Positions 25,901 to 37,817 of a stretch of DNA of 64,000 bases are shown here, piece by piece. The notes beneath the pieces were generated by a model, which saw only the letters and a program-made list of their open reading frames with translations, did no database searches and was not told the DNA's origin. Position 1 is the stretch's first letter; each line of letters starts with the position of its first letter. Source of the stretch: Lytechinus pictus (Eukaryota > Echinodermata > Echinoidea > Temnopleuroida > Toxopneustidae). The stretch is from positions 22,044,001 to 22,108,000 of the forward strand of contig NC_087259.1 of assembly GCF_037042905.1 (NCBI RefSeq), read 5' to 3'. The position numbers and the translations under genes were made by a program.

Positions 25901-28900
25901 GGATGCTTCTGTAACAGCTGGGCCCGTCTTACAAAGAGTTGCGATTGATCCAATCAACCACAACTACGGAAAGCCAGCAACTTCAACATTTAAAATACAT
26001 GTTTGTTTAAAAATATTTTCTAGATATGATGTATATTCATACATTCACATTTTTGATTAAAATTCAGTGTGCTTCTCTTTGTTTACAAATTACATTTTGC
26101 CACTTTCCTGAAGAAAAAATTGATGGATTTCCATATACTTGAGGTTGATTGGATCAATCATAACTCTTTGTAAGACGGGGCCCTGGTGTCAGTCACACAG
26201 AGTAGAACAAGATTTATGACACCTCCCTCCTCCCAAAAAAAAATAATTAAAATGAAATCCTGAATAAAACGAGGTTATCAAATAACTAGCAAATATAAAT
26301 TACGATGGAAAATGGAACAAAAATAGAGTAGAAGATTTATGACCAGCAGAAGTTATGTAATGCCACTGGAAATTCCACATATTGCCTAACATCTCACTTT
26401 CCCCCACCAGACAAGTTGCTTGGGTTAAGCAGGCATGGCTGCAGAATTGCTTGCTGGTACATCAAGTTTACTTTCCCCAAAAGAAGTCTCTATTGCTGGT
26501 AATTCCAATGCTTTTTACAAAGTATGGGGTCCCCAAGAATGCCGACACATATGAATTTAATTGCAAATGTGCAATTGCAAATTTCCTGTTGCATGTCACA
26601 TTTGCTCAAAGCAACCTGTATTAACCAATCAGAATTTATGTTTCAATAATATCACTGTATTACATGACGGTGGAGAGATTTAAAAGCATCTACTTACCAT
26701 ACATTGAATGAGGATCATTATTGCCAAGGTTTCTTTCCTCATTGTCTGGAAAAGGTATCACTACTTCTTTCTCATCATTCTCCTACACAGGTAAAACACA
26801 ACAGTAAACAAATACATAATGAATATCAGTTTACTATCATGCAAATACTTTTACATTTTTTGAATAAAAAAAAGGTTATGAATTATTTGTTAATACATAT
26901 GTTCATGTTTGTTGGTGTCAAAATATTAACTAATGGTTTCAAATCTACTATTGCAACCTTATTGCATCTAATTTACTTTTAAAACATTAATTCCACCTCT
27001 TTGTTGTTTTTTAAAATAGTCTTGGGGTGAAAATATGATATTATGTTGGTTTTAAAAGAAACAGAATTAAAAACTGTTTGAACAGTTTCTGCAAAAACCC
27101 ACAAGAATTTCAATAGTACTGAAATGTAAGCCTTTAAAATCACTAGAAACTGAAATATTTGCTGTCAAACTTATACTCCCAATAATTCATCCTTATGGTT
27201 AAATCATTTTGAAAAGAAATGTGAAATACAAGATAAGAGAAAGTCTGGTCGATATGATTTTAAAAATTTTGTTTGATAAAAATGTCTGAGATTTAACCTT
27301 AAAGAAATCACACTATTGTTCTGTTTGTTAATCTTATTTTGAAAATTGTATGGTGCCATAATTTAATAAATATCAATAATACTGTTAATGAGTTACCACA
27401 CAACACCAAATAAAGGAAACAATAACAATGATTATATCAACTAACTTGCCTTGCAAAAGCTACAAAATCAAATAAGATTTTGGCTAGGAAAGCTCAAATC
27501 ATTTGTACCTGTCATTTATGACCTAATTCATAACTAATTAAAAAAGCAAATAAGATCCAAATGTGATAGCTTCAGAAACATATTCCATGCACAAATGAAG
27601 AAAAATATATGCCAGGTACCACTACGGAAGTACTTCCTCCAAATAAAATCAAAATCTTGAATAATTTAAACTAAACACATGCTACCAAATCGAAGAAAGG
27701 CCCGTCCTTTAGTTAATGGGAGAGCAATCAATGAAGTGATTTGTGAGTGACTTTCACCATTAACTGCCATGAGCTATTGGAATTCTCATATTTGATTGGC
27801 TAAGAGCAAATCAGTGAAAATCAGTGACAAATCTGTTCATGAAACCCATCCCTGAATGCATGCACTACTTTACCTACACCGCCCCCATCATGCTAAAATA
27901 AGCAGATTCAGCCAAACGATAAAAGATGGACAAAGAGCCACAGATGGACACCAATTTTTTTTTATCCAACAATTTTGTGTTACCCCTAGGGCACCCTCGG
28001 CGGCGCCCACGTCCGAACGATCTATATCATATTCTTCTCCATCATCATTGTTGTCATCGCTGATGTTGTCTGCTATGTACACATCATCCTCATTATTCCT
28101 CACCCCTTCCTTGACTACGTCCGGTGGGACTTGGATACCGAGATGGGGCAAGACCCTCTCTCCGTCTGCAATATCTGTGTCCTCGTCTCTGATTGGTTGG
28201 TTCATCTCTGCGGGGTCTCCATCATCTGTATCCCGATCTCTGATTGGCTGGCCTCCCAATTTGGGTGGACCCCTCTTCCCTGGCCTACCCTGTAATGTTA
28301 ACCATAGTAATATAATTAAATAGGTAATCAATTATTTAATTAATTCAAGAATTGATCAATTAATTCAATGATTTATTCTTTTTAATTCAATTGTATTGTA
28401 TTATTTCCCACTCTCAATCTTTTATATTTACAATAATGATACAGTAGCACGAATGCACGATATAATCACTTTTCAAGTAACATGTAAAAAGATACACAAT
28501 ACAATAAACAATAATAAAAACAAAATAAGAATTATGTACATGTATGTACAAATGAATGAATGAACGAACAAACGAATGAATGATTTGACCCAAAAAGGAT
28601 AACAGAACACTATTACCTTCGAGATACAACTGACCAAAAAGTAATACTCACCTTGAAACCTTTGTCCTTCTCCAGCTCATCTCCTACTCCTGGGTTGAAA
28701 TCATCATTGACAGGATCATGCCCCTCCTGCCCCCCTCCTCCGATTCCTAGCCAATCTTTCCTTGCAAGGGTATTGTTGTCTAATCCTCTGTCCTTGGTTT
28801 CATCAAGCACAAAATGTCTGAAAACAACAAAGCTGGCAAGAACACCGATAAGAAGTATCACCATGACAACCTTCCTCTGGAGACGAGATAACCTCCTCCA

Positions 28901-31297
28901 TATCTACAGAGAAAAATATGAAGATGCAGGAATCAATAGATTTTACAACAAAAAGATTTATAAATCAATCATTAAAGTTGAATTAAGAAGGGGGTGAGTT
29001 TCCATAAATATAGGTTCTACATACAATATATAGTATATATAAGTTGTTCAAACACATAGCATGTCACAATAATCCTCTGCCATCTCGATATTTTGCTTTG
29101 AAAGTCTATGAAATTAGCCACCTGTCAGAGCCCGAGAGACGAGTGTACAGAAAAGTCACTCGGAGTGTGACGTCACCGGGGGGAATTTAGTATAAGAGGT
29201 GCCTGAATGTCATACAGAAATGCTATGCAGAGAGAGAAATATATTTTACAATTTTTTTTCAAAGCAACTCAAATCAAACAAATAGGACTGATATGTACAA
29301 ATCTTTACTTTCCCTGTATAAAAAACAGTATGAATAACCACCATGAACTCTTCAATCATGATGTAAGATAGCAAACAGTGAGTTATTGAATGATATTTTC
29401 ACTATTTCTCATTTATTTTTATCACGATGTTCAATCAAGTGAGTAGCTGGAAAGTAATTCCGGCGGCTAGCTCAGCGCGCGCTGAACGCATAATACTAGT
29501 ACACACAACACCCGTACCCAGGCATTGAGTGTACTGTTATGGTCTGGTATGTCGACTTTAATAGTTCATGGCCGTGCAGCGATCCCCTGGCGTTTTTTCT
29601 TCTTTTCTTTTGTCTTTGACTCCACTTTTATATCCTCTGGATCATTTCCACTCATAGCTCATTCCACATAACAATCTTGAACCAAACGTATAGTATTCTT
29701 TCTCGGCCTTCTGAGTTGTTTTCTATATTTAATTACGCTAGGGGTCACCGTCACACATACAAACGCAATTCGGAAGTGAGTTGAAGACAGAAAGATATAT
29801 AGTAATTAGTATACATCTCTATGGTTGAAGACAACAAGAACGGTACGGTAGCTCGACAGCTAGCTGCGCCGGAGCGGGCGGCCGGTCGGCACAAAGCAAT
29901 TCCGCAACCAACTGTGTTTTTTTGCAAGAGCCGCGTCACACGCGGATAAATATGTCATAATAACACGTCTGCTACGTTATCGACTGGTGAGAAGATCTCG
30001 ATCAAATTTCATATTATTCACCTTGAAATTATTCCTCTAGGGTCTATGGTATCATTCTGAGGGAATTCACATATTTGGAATAATAGTACGGCCACAAATA
30101 TTTTAATCATTTCCTCTTTGCAAGTTCTATGGCTCGCAGATACAACTTCAACTGCAGTTATTCCATATGAAGGAGTACGTGCATAGTACACAAAACGGCA
30201 CTGCCTTGATTACTACACCGGGACCGAATACCCCCCGGTGACGTCACACTCAAAGAACACCCGTCTCGGTAGGCATTGCAGGAGCGAACTCAGGGAAAAT
30301 GGGTAGGGATAAATCGTTCAAATTCACTATTTTGAAAAAAGAAAATGGGGGGTCGAATCACCTATTAGTGTTTGGGGGGTTGTAAGGTTGCTATTAATGT
30401 AAATATCTCAATATTTGGAATCGTCTTCTTAATTCAACTTTAACTGTTCAATAAAAAATTAACACTGTCAACATCATTGCTTTGATAGGTTACAGCATCC
30501 ATCTCTATTAAAACTGTTTATCTTTTCTCCAAATTATTGATTAAAAAAAGATAAAGTATTAATAACCCAGCATTCAGAATTGTGATCTTGATTACAAAAA
30601 AAACACCACATGTCTATTTTTATAGAGAAAACACTGTTCAAATGACATTTTGAAGACTATACTTTTTGTCTGTTTAATCAAAATTCAACCAAAGAAGAAT
30701 GTATGATATAATCATGACATCTCTTCTTGGAGAATGAATGGTGGCATGTAATAACATATTTGTACAATGTCATATCGCTCTTCATGCCTCATACTCGATG
30801 TACTGTAGGCAATGCTTTAATGTATTTTCACATGATTTATAAAATGCAACACAAAACCAGCAGAATTTGATAATTCAATACAAACAATATTACCTTTTAC
30901 TTTACAAATATCATGGTAGTTTTTCATAAGACTAAATCACCTACATATCAATGTTCAACATTTATTCAGTCTCTCTGTTTTCTTTTATCAAATGACAGGG
31001 TACATATCCTGGCAATCGAGTTTTATTTGGTGGCACAGCCGCAAAGACTCCCTTTTTCAAGTCCTAACTGTATGAGATATCCAGGTTACTGCGCAGTGCG
31101 CACTGCAATAAAATTCAATGGCTTCTTTAATTGCATTTAATTTATGACTGACATGCTGCTGGTACTATGTTCAGTATTTTTAGTTTTATTTTAATTTAAG
31201 AGACAAAATGAAAACTTACCCTCCAGCAAGACTGTGTTCTCCTGGCTTTGTTGTTATCATAATCTCCTATCGTTGCTTTGTTTGTGAATGGCAGCAT
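16916..31297 (-). CDS. MAN1B1: ER mannosyl-oligosaccharide 1,2-alpha-mannosidase (GH47), 11 coding exons, 698 aa
   Basis: Exons in transcript order: 31297-31220, 28903-28652, 28289-27984, 26782-26698, 25010-24825, 24599-24454, 23788-23585, 20554-20382, 19781-19661, 18357-18163, 17266-16916 (TAA at 16918-16916). All have GT/AG borders and phases match; the sum is 2097 nt. The enzyme trims the middle-branch mannose from Man9GlcNAc2 in the ER/Golgi and marks misfolded glycoproteins for ERAD. Visible features: short cytosolic tail, one membrane anchor (about residues 38-57, type II), an acidic Gly/Pro-rich stem (about 60-240) and a GH47 (alpha/alpha)7 domain to the end. Key residues correspond to the human enzyme: E326 (NLFETTIR), D458 ([15 protein letters not shown]), E593 ([15 protein letters not shown]), the calcium-binding Thr T682 (FNTEAHPLP) and the disulfide pair C522/C551. 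The length is almost the same as the human protein (699). In-frame stops just upstream fix the start at 31297. The C-terminal tail after HPLP differs from human. Confidence 0.95.
18039..18150. mobile_element. Family B relic in a MAN1B1 intron
   Basis: Right end catgaaacaggaccc and inner tttgttatcataat match family B; the left end is eroded. It ends about 12 bp from the exon 10 donor at 18162. Confidence 0.45.
18730..19015 (-). mobile_element. tRNA-derived SINE in a MAN1B1 intron
   Basis: On the minus strand 19005-18945 reads like a tRNA head (GGTCTATTGGTTA as A-box region, GAGTTTGAACCCC as B-box region), followed by a non-tRNA body to about 18730. It is too diverged to be a working tRNA gene. 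Confidence 0.5.
19062..19652. mobile_element. Family E foldback element ending 8 nt from the MAN1B1 exon 9 donor
   Basis: Long inverted arms: ttaaaggggaatgaaaccc at the left, gggtttcattctcctttaa at the right. Each arm is about 200 bp or more and holds GCATTTGAATATTGCGATC-like and GTGATGTCAC motifs. A shorter copy lies at 36180-36512. The right end at 19652 leaves only GTGAGTTA of the intron before the element begins. Confidence 0.8.
20924..22676. mobile_element. hAT-type non-autonomous element, 8-bp target duplication
   Basis: Terminal inverted repeats CAGGGTGCAACATAA (20924) and ...GCACCCTG (to 22676; its reverse complement reads CAGGGTGCTACATAA) are flanked by the perfect 8-bp duplication CCCGGTAG (20916-20923 and 22677-22684), the hallmark of hAT transposition. 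Subterminal CTTGCCCG/CGGGCAAG motifs recur at both ends (possible transposase sites). There is no transposase ORF; about 900 bp of the interior is pure pyrimidine tract. Confidence 0.88.
21365..22295 (+). repeat. 900-bp polypyrimidine (CTTT/CCTT) tract
   Basis: Almost only C and T on the plus strand, in degenerate cttt/ccttcc units with no fixed period. The open frames across it (Phe/Ser/Pro-only proteins) are artefacts of composition. It lies inside the hAT element, in a MAN1B1 intron, and can form triplex (H-) DNA in principle. Confidence 0.9.
24677..24866 (-). repeat. 95-bp tandem duplication copying the exon 5 end and its splice donor
   Basis: Two adjacent units with an exact 95-bp period (for example ggtcaag at 24681, 24776 and 24871; tgtactcacc at 24721 and 24816). 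Each holds about 50 nt of exon 5 and 45 nt of intron, including the GATG|GTGAG donor. The transcript therefore meets two donors 95 nt apart. Reading through the first one reaches an in-frame TAA within a few codons, so only the upstream donor gives an intact enzyme. Confidence 0.9.
24825..25010 (-). other. MAN1B1: MAN1B1 coding exon 5, start of the catalytic domain
   Basis: Encodes the conserved opening of the GH47 barrel, including [18 protein letters not shown] and [13 protein letters not shown]. It is entered in phase 1 (G|GT Gly codon) and left in phase 1 (G|AG Glu codon). It is listed separately because its 3' end and donor are duplicated just downstream (24677-24771). Confidence 0.92.
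25162..25537. mobile_element. Short hAT-like element in a MAN1B1 intron
   Basis: Termini CAGGGTTCCCAGC (25162) and its complement ending at 25537; the flanks share TTCTA. The interior repeats an AAATTCCCTGATTTTTCC-like motif several times in both orientations. No coding capacity. The CAGGG start suggests hAT, but the 8-bp duplication is not clear here. Confidence 0.6.
25743..25855. repeat. 59-bp tandem duplication in a MAN1B1 intron
   Basis: aacaaagatcatgaatcaa at 25743 and aacaaagatcatgattcaa at 25802, both continuing taagatgg.tcc..agaggaaaatagca. Confidence 0.8.
25918..26185. mobile_element. Family A foldback element, copy 3
   Basis: Inverted ends GGGCCCGTCTTACAAAG and CTTTGTAAGACGGGGCCC with the same interior as the copies at 7818 and 40185. 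In the MAN1B1 intron between exons 4 and 5. Confidence 0.78.
28976..30439. mobile_element. 1464-bp element flanked by TTAA, in MAN1B1 intron 1
   Basis: Inverted ends AGTTGAATTAAGAAG are flanked directly by TTAA (28972-28975 and 30440-30443), the target used by piggyBac-type elements. A second inverted pair inside (GTGACGTCACCGGGGGG near 29168-29185 and its complement near 30227-30243, with CGAGACG motifs) forms subterminal repeats. The middle is unusually GC-rich for the window. No transposase ORF. The family name is a guess from the TTAA site. Confidence 0.6.
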
Positions 31298-31345
31298 GAT
31301 GATGCCTTCTATTGGTCAAGCCTATTCTAATAGTGAAACTGTACA
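31298..31345 (-). other. MAN1B1: 5' UTR part of the MAN1B1 start exon with upstream splice acceptor
   Basis: On the minus strand a good acceptor (ttcatgtttgtacag) ends at about 31338, 41 nt before the ATG. TAG and TGA lie in frame between it and the ATG. This suggests at least one non-coding first exon further upstream, so the promoter is probably not adjacent to 31300. Confidence 0.4.
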
Positions 31346-31773
31346 AACATGAATTAAGAACAAAGAGATTGAAAGTTTGGAACTCACTGAACAGACAGAT
31401 TTCCATCTTAAAACTCTTATCTTGATCTGTCTGTAATTACTTTGTCTATTTCATTAGATTTGAAATAACGAAACAGATAGAAAATGTTGGTCTATAACAA
31501 AATAATGACTGCTGGAATCCACAGCACTCTTTCATAGCCATCATGCACCAGAAGATACTCCTTTCACAGTAGAGGCACAAGGATGGTATGGGAGACCATC
31601 TCTTATACAGGCGATAACTCCAATAATAAGACTTGAAGGACCAATTTTCTTTGTTTACATTTGCTAAAAAATGATTACCTAGCTTGACAGCATATAAAAA
31701 GTGATTATGGCCATGTGTCATGAGGTCGCCTACTTTTGCGTTACATGGTGATTTTTGCTTTGCGTCACGTTTT

Positions 31774-32379
31774 TAAAGGTCAAGTCCACCCCAGCAAAAT
31801 GTTGATTTGAATAAATAGAGACAAATCAAACTAGCATAACACTGAAAATTTCATCAAAATTGGATGTAAAATAAGAAAGTTATGACATTTTAAAGTTTTG
31901 CTTATTTTTCACAAAACAGTGATATGCACAACTCAGTAACATGCAAATGAGTCAGTCGATGATGTCCATCACTCACTATTTCTTTTGTTTTTTATTGTTT
32001 GAATTATACAATATTTCATCATTTACAGATTTGACCATATGGACCAACTTTACTGAATCATATAGTATTAAACAATGCTAATTCCACATGTTCAGGGAGG
32101 AATTAAGCACTGTTTCACTTGACAATGAGGAGATAATAAGAATATTTCATATTTCGTATAATAAAATACAAAAGAAAAAGTGAGTGGATGACGTCATCAC
32201 TCTCCTCATTTGCATACCAACCAGGATGTGCTTATAACTGTTTTGTGAAATTAAGCAAACTTTAAAATGTCATAACTTTCTTATTTTACATCCGATTTTG
32301 ATGAAATTTTCAGTGCTGTGCTTGTTGGATTTTTCTCTTTTTATTCAAATCAAATTTTTGTTGGGGTGGACTTGTCCTT
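31774..32379. mobile_element. Family D foldback element, full copy
   Basis: Ends AAAGGTCAAGTCCACCCC and GGGGTGGACTTGTCCTT with arms of roughly 180 bp (ttatgacattttaaag / ctttaaaatgtcataa). 606 bp, upstream of the MAN1B1 start exon. Confidence 0.8.
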
Positions 32380-33524
32380 CAACTTCAAAAGTCTCTATCT
32401 CAATAACTTTACACCCCATGATAGTAAAAGTATATATTTTCTGAAAGGACATTTCTCAATGAACCTAAATATGCACTCAACTAACATTGGGTGTTAGGCA
32501 TTAGTGTTATATGGCGTTGAATAGAAGAATATCAATAATTTGTTAAATCTAAAATTTGTGATTATAATAATTTGTATAGTCCCCCATGACCAAAATAATC
32601 ATATTTCTGTACAGTACAGTCGGATCTAACAATGTACATGTATAATTTTATTGGGTTTATGGTCAAGAAATTATTTTATAATCAACCAGAACATATATGC
32701 AATTTTTTTCAAAAAAATTAAAGAAATGTATATATCGTGTGTGCTATTTTTGCCTGCAATAACATTACATGGTGGCCTGGTGGGTATATACTGTATTCAT
32801 CTTATTTAAGGTATAAAACAATTTAAAATAAATTATCATAATATTATACGAAATAATACCTCTAAGATTCTTCACATATTGTAAGTCTGAATATCTCTGA
32901 CCTGTGTCATTTGACCTTTAAGATCTGTAACAAAACCAAGTATGTGTAACTCAAGTTCTATTTATCCCAGAGCAATAAAACTTTCTAGATAATTAGCCAA
33001 TGAATTCAGCTTTAAAATGATACCAAACTTGTTGGCATAGCTACTTTGCTTTTGAAAATATTAATGAATAACTCAACAAATTAACCAAAATATATACCTG
33101 CACCACCCTTTTTGGTGGGCGACCTCAAGACACATGGCATTATAGATTTATTATAATTTATCCTTTTCATTATCTACTCAAAATCATAGATCTACATTTT
33201 TTTCACATAATTTTTGTCACCATTTAAACAAAACAGATGAGCTTCTAACCTCAGTAAGACAAACAAATTTATTGGGAAAAAAATTGACTTGTTGTTCATG
33301 TTGTTTCTTTCATGCATGGTCATAACATGAAGTTAAGATACTTGTTTACTCTAGCTTTTCAAGGATAGAATGTTTAGGTGCAGGTCAAGCTACATTTTAA
33401 TACACTAAACTTTAATTGAAATGAATTTTTTTTTTTTAGTTTGGGCATGTAGTCTAAGTAATACTGCCATGTTAGACAATCTACCCCAGAAATCTTGGGC
33501 AAATACATAGGTAAAGATGTACTC

Positions 33525-34030
33525 CAGTCTAGCCTAGAGGACTCTGTGATGATATTTTTTAATGATTTAGATATTGTCACATCATAGAGCCTAGACACGC
33601 TTATGGGACTGTGCCTAGCAAACTATCTACACAAGAAGGAAATTGTTCTTCAAAACGGCGCTTCGTAACATCGCTCATTGAAGCTATGTCATAACGAAGC
33701 GGTTCAAAGTTCAAACCTATTGTATTTGCAGTGTTTACGAATATACACAAGATCGGTCTGGTAAGAAACCTCTAATTTTTCTGATTTTTATTTGCGAAAT
33801 GGTCATACCTATACACATTAGGTGTATAAAGGTACCGGTATGTAATTTAATAAAATTTTAGTTAAAAATGTGATAGGTAGTTCCAATGTTAAATATGAAG
33901 GGAATTCCCTTCTTGTGTAGATAGTTCGCTAGGCACAGTCCCATATGCGTGTCTAGGCTTCATGATGAAATGACATTATCAAAATCATAAAAAATATCAT
34001 CACAGAGTCTTCTACGAGTCTATCTAACGT
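33525..34030. mobile_element. 500-bp foldback element with 115-bp arms
   Basis: 33535-33650 and 33890-34030 are inverted copies sharing gactctgtgatgatatttttta, gcctagacacgc and gggactgtgcctagc...actatctacacaagaagg. Loop of about 240 bp. Same construction as the other foldback elements, but no second copy is seen here. Confidence 0.65.
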
Positions 34031-35129
34031 TAGGCTACTCCAGTCAGTGTTTCCACAGATCCAAAGCAAATTTCCTGAAAATGAATCACAAATTTCTCGA
34101 TATTCATAGACATTTCCTAGATATTTTCAAGTTTGATTTTTAACAAAAATCGGGCAATGGTGGTGTGACCTTAATTCCTGCGTTACCTAATTTTGCGCAC
34201 GGTCGAATATCTCTTATCTAATGAATATCTAGAATAACACCAACAGAAAAAGCGACCCTAAATTACTCAGTATGGTAATTTTCTTGAAGGCAAGGTCTCA
34301 AATTGTGAAAATATTGGCAAAACATCAGCAAATTTTGTTACCATAAATTGCGACCGCTCCGAGAAAATCTGATCTTCTCGATAAGCATCAAGAAATCGCC
34401 AGTTTGCAAGCAAAGGTCTCCCAATAAGTAAGTCAAACGCGCACTAGTTGATCGCCATGGAATTTTGAGATCGATATACGAGCGAAACCTGTGACCTACT
34501 TAATAATTCTGTCAAGCGAATTTGACTTTGGGATCTTGCCTTCCGTCTGTACGTGTGAACTGAGAAATTTTTTATTGAAAATCAACTTCATGATAATTTT
34601 TAAAATGTGCGCAAATTATTGTCACCCCATCATACAGCAAGCCTATATTTGGTCAAACTGTGACCAAAATCAAGGAATTAACATTTTTTTGTTCATGCCC
34701 TCTTTAGAAATAGAAACAAAATAATGAAATGCGAGTGCAAGCAGACAATTTTGAGCTACATATCGAGGTAAACAATTCTTTAAATGTAACATTAATATTA
34801 AAAGTTGCTACGTGTAATTGTTTTTAATTGTAATTTTCTGAATTCCCAGAATTTCCTAGATTATTTTTTCATTCTTCTTCTTCTTCCTGTAAAGTAGGAC
34901 TGCCGTTGGCATATTATCGTACTAGTTGTGCTTGTCAAGTGCCCAGATGAGTAGTGAGAGTAAAAATCTCTACAAAACTATGTGCGGCTAAAAACAGAAG
35001 AGGACTTAACAAAGCCTCCTTTGCTACACCTCCTGCTTGAAAGACGCGAGGGAGGTGCTGTGGACTATCTTTGCTGGGAGTGAGTTCCATATTCTGATAG
35101 CATCAGGAAAGAATGTCTTTTAATATATT

Positions 35130-35570
35130 TGCAAGGCTCGACATTAGCGGTGGCCCGGTGCCAACAGAAATTCACCTCGGGCAACCATTATTGAAAACAT
35201 GCTAAGTTTTGGTGGCCCGAATCGGGCAACCAAAAATTGTCAAAGTAGCGCAATTTTTCTGCCGATTTTGCACGCATTTATCAACTTTCTACAGTTCAAA
35301 TTGCAAGCCAGATCGTTATGCAACATTTTTTCTGATCTACACACACACAAAGTTTGCATAGTCATGACAGTACTACCGCTATAGCATACAGTAGCTATTA
35401 TCCAGCCGGCCACACCGGCCGGCTGGCATGCATGAGCATAGTACAGCAGCCTATACAGACTCAGGGAGCTGCGATACGAATCTACATGTAAATGTTGCTG
35501 CTAAGAAATCTTCCACAGAACTTTGAAAATCAAACTCAAAGTCACATTTTACACCAATGTAATGCCCTTC
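35130..35570. mobile_element. hAT-like terminal fragment
   Basis: caaggctcgacattagcggtggccc with repeated GGTGGCCCG / CGGGCAACC motifs, then sequence resembling the left interior of the hAT at 20924 (cttccacagaact...tcacattt..accaatg). No opposite end found, so probably truncated. Confidence 0.45.
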
Positions 35571-36179
35571 TACAGTCCATTTTGCTAAAATCTGGTGTAC
35601 CCTGATTATTTGAAAGCATTAAAAAGAGGAATTATGACCTCTCTTTTGACTCAAAAAGACCGATTTTCAAATGAATTAATATGAATAAAACACATAGGTG
35701 AGTACATTGGTTTCTTTCGAAGCTGTGTCTTTTCTAGCCGCATAAAACAGACAGTTTCTTTCTTTCTTTTTATAAATGACTTCTTAAACCACTCTTGAGA
35801 AAGAAAATACTTTGAGAAGGCATTTCATTGATATAAAATGCGAATTTTTCCAACATTTTGGCGAATAAAGGGAAGGACTTTTCTCACACTGTTTTTTAGA
35901 GGTATAACTTTTGCTGTTTTTTTTTTTTTTTTTTGAGTGGTTAAAGTTTGTGTTCTGATTTCCCAAATCTTTCCTGGACAAAAATCCTCAAAATTTCCTG
36001 AAATTCTGGAAACTTTGGGAAGAGTGGCCATTGCAGATCTACTCATAGACCAAAAGCTTCGGTCTCTATTTAATTGGTTGTTCCGCTGAACTCCATTGGC
36101 TCCACTCACCAATTACAGAGACCGAAGTTCTATCTCGATCTGTACAGGGACTCAATGGCCATATGTTTACCGGTATGTA

Positions 36180-36512
36180 TTAAAGGTAAATGAAACCTTT
36201 GGAACAAGATAGCTTGTGTGAAAACAGAAAAATCAAAGAAACAGATCGACGAAAGTTTGAGAAAAATCGGACAAATAATGAGAAAGTTATGAGCATTTGA
36301 ATATTGCGATCACTAATGCTATGGTGATCCTCAAATTGGCAATGCGACAAAGATGTGTGATGTCTTTCTCCATAGCATTAGTGATTGCAATATTCAAATG
36401 CTCATAACTTTCTCATTATTTGTCCGATTTTTCCTTAACTTTCTTTCTTAATCTTATTCTTTGATTTTTCAGTTTCGACACAAGTCTATTCAAAGGTTTC
36501 ATTCCCCTTTAA
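36180..36512. mobile_element. Family E foldback element, short copy
   Basis: Same terminal sequence and arms as the copy at 19062, with most of the central region missing, so the two arms nearly abut. Intergenic. Confidence 0.75.
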
Positions 36513-37029
36513 GTTCAGATAAAACAGGGACGTGGGAGTTGCGCGACAGCCGAAGTAAGTCAGTTTTTTCCCCTTTTAAGTTTATTTTTACAGTTAAATT
36601 TGGTGCATTTCAGGCTACAATGGAATAATATAATAATCGTTATTTTGGCCTAGTTATTTTTTATATATTTTTATGAAATAAAGACAAAAATCGATGAGCC
36701 CCGTCGGGGGATTTTGTATTGTTTACCCCCTAATGGAGAAGAAAGAAGAAGAATGGCGGCTGCATGATAGCGAGCCGTATACCCAGTGGTTGGGTGTCCG
36801 GACACATGACTTTTACTCTCAATTTTGAAAAAATGAAAGGTTTACAAGCAGTCTTTAATTCTTTTTAGCACAGAATATAAGAAAATATTATAAAGAACAA
36901 ATATTGATGGTGAAAAAAAAACTATTCAACCTATATTTTTGGTTTATTCCTGAGATAAAAACAAGGCTTCATTTCTGTTACGTGTCCGGACACCCAATCC
37001 CCCCATGGTGCCCATCCTTTTGTGACTCG

Positions 37030-37590
37030 ACTGTGACCTGGTGACTGTGAGTCTGTGTACGAAAATTACAAATGACAATGTTAAAAAACTCGAAACAGAC
37101 GGAGCATGCATGGCTGCCAGCTGTCTAATTTACTCAAAACAAAACCAAATACCCTTACCCAGAAAAATAATATAACTTTCCACACACTGAGAAGTAGAGT
37201 TCATGAGTCGGACTCAGTCAGGGACATTTAATGCGAGTGCCCTGGAGCTGGCTGGCGGCCTTCGACAGCGGAATGAGCAGCGTACCTCTCCCGCCTTCTA
37301 GGCCGAGCTCTCCGGGTAGGTTTCCGTTAGAAATCTGATCACGCTTGAGTCTGTAGCGAGTCGATGATGATAATCGAGTGAGGTCCAAAATAAATACTCC
37401 AACCTCGCTTCAGCTTTTCAACGACCTCTAGAATCTTAATCAGCTATCGGACAAATATACAGATATCCTTCATCGTTGCAATGTCAATAATCTAATTATG
37501 TCTCTGGCTCTGTTGGTTTCAAGCTCATCGATCCGACGTGTAATTTTCTGTCTTACAAAATTGGAACCTCAAGGGGGCGCTCATACAGTC
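37030..37590 (-). promoter_or_regulatory. GC-richer segment, candidate MAN1B1 promoter or non-coding first exon
   Basis: This unique-looking segment has higher GC and more CpG than its surroundings. It contains a minus-strand donor-like site (GGGAGAG|GTACGC, near 37285) in a stretch with no long ORF. It is upstream of MAN1B1 on the same strand and the coding start exon has an upstream acceptor, so it could be the first exon. It could equally belong to an unseen plus-strand gene. No other sequence proof. Confidence 0.22.
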
Positions 37591-37674
37591 AGAAAACTGC
37601 AGCTCTTGCATGGCCAATAAAAAAATTATGATTTGGAAATATAAATTATCAAACAAGAAAGTAAACAAAACAGG

Positions 37675-37817
37675 GGGCCGCTTCATAAAGCTGTTCGTAA
37701 CTTTAAGAACGACTGGTGATTCTTTCTTACGCGCTAAACCATCCCCACTGAATCTACCGTTTACAAGAAAGGATCACCAGTCGCTCTTAACTTATGAACA
37801 GCTTTATGAAACATCCA
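37675..37817. mobile_element. Short foldback element (GCTTCATAAAGCTGTTCGTAA ends)
   Basis: Arms ttcataaagctgttcgtaa and complement at 37795-37815, with inner gactggtgatt.ctttctt / aagaaaggatcaccagtc arms. About 140 bp. Confidence 0.65.
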
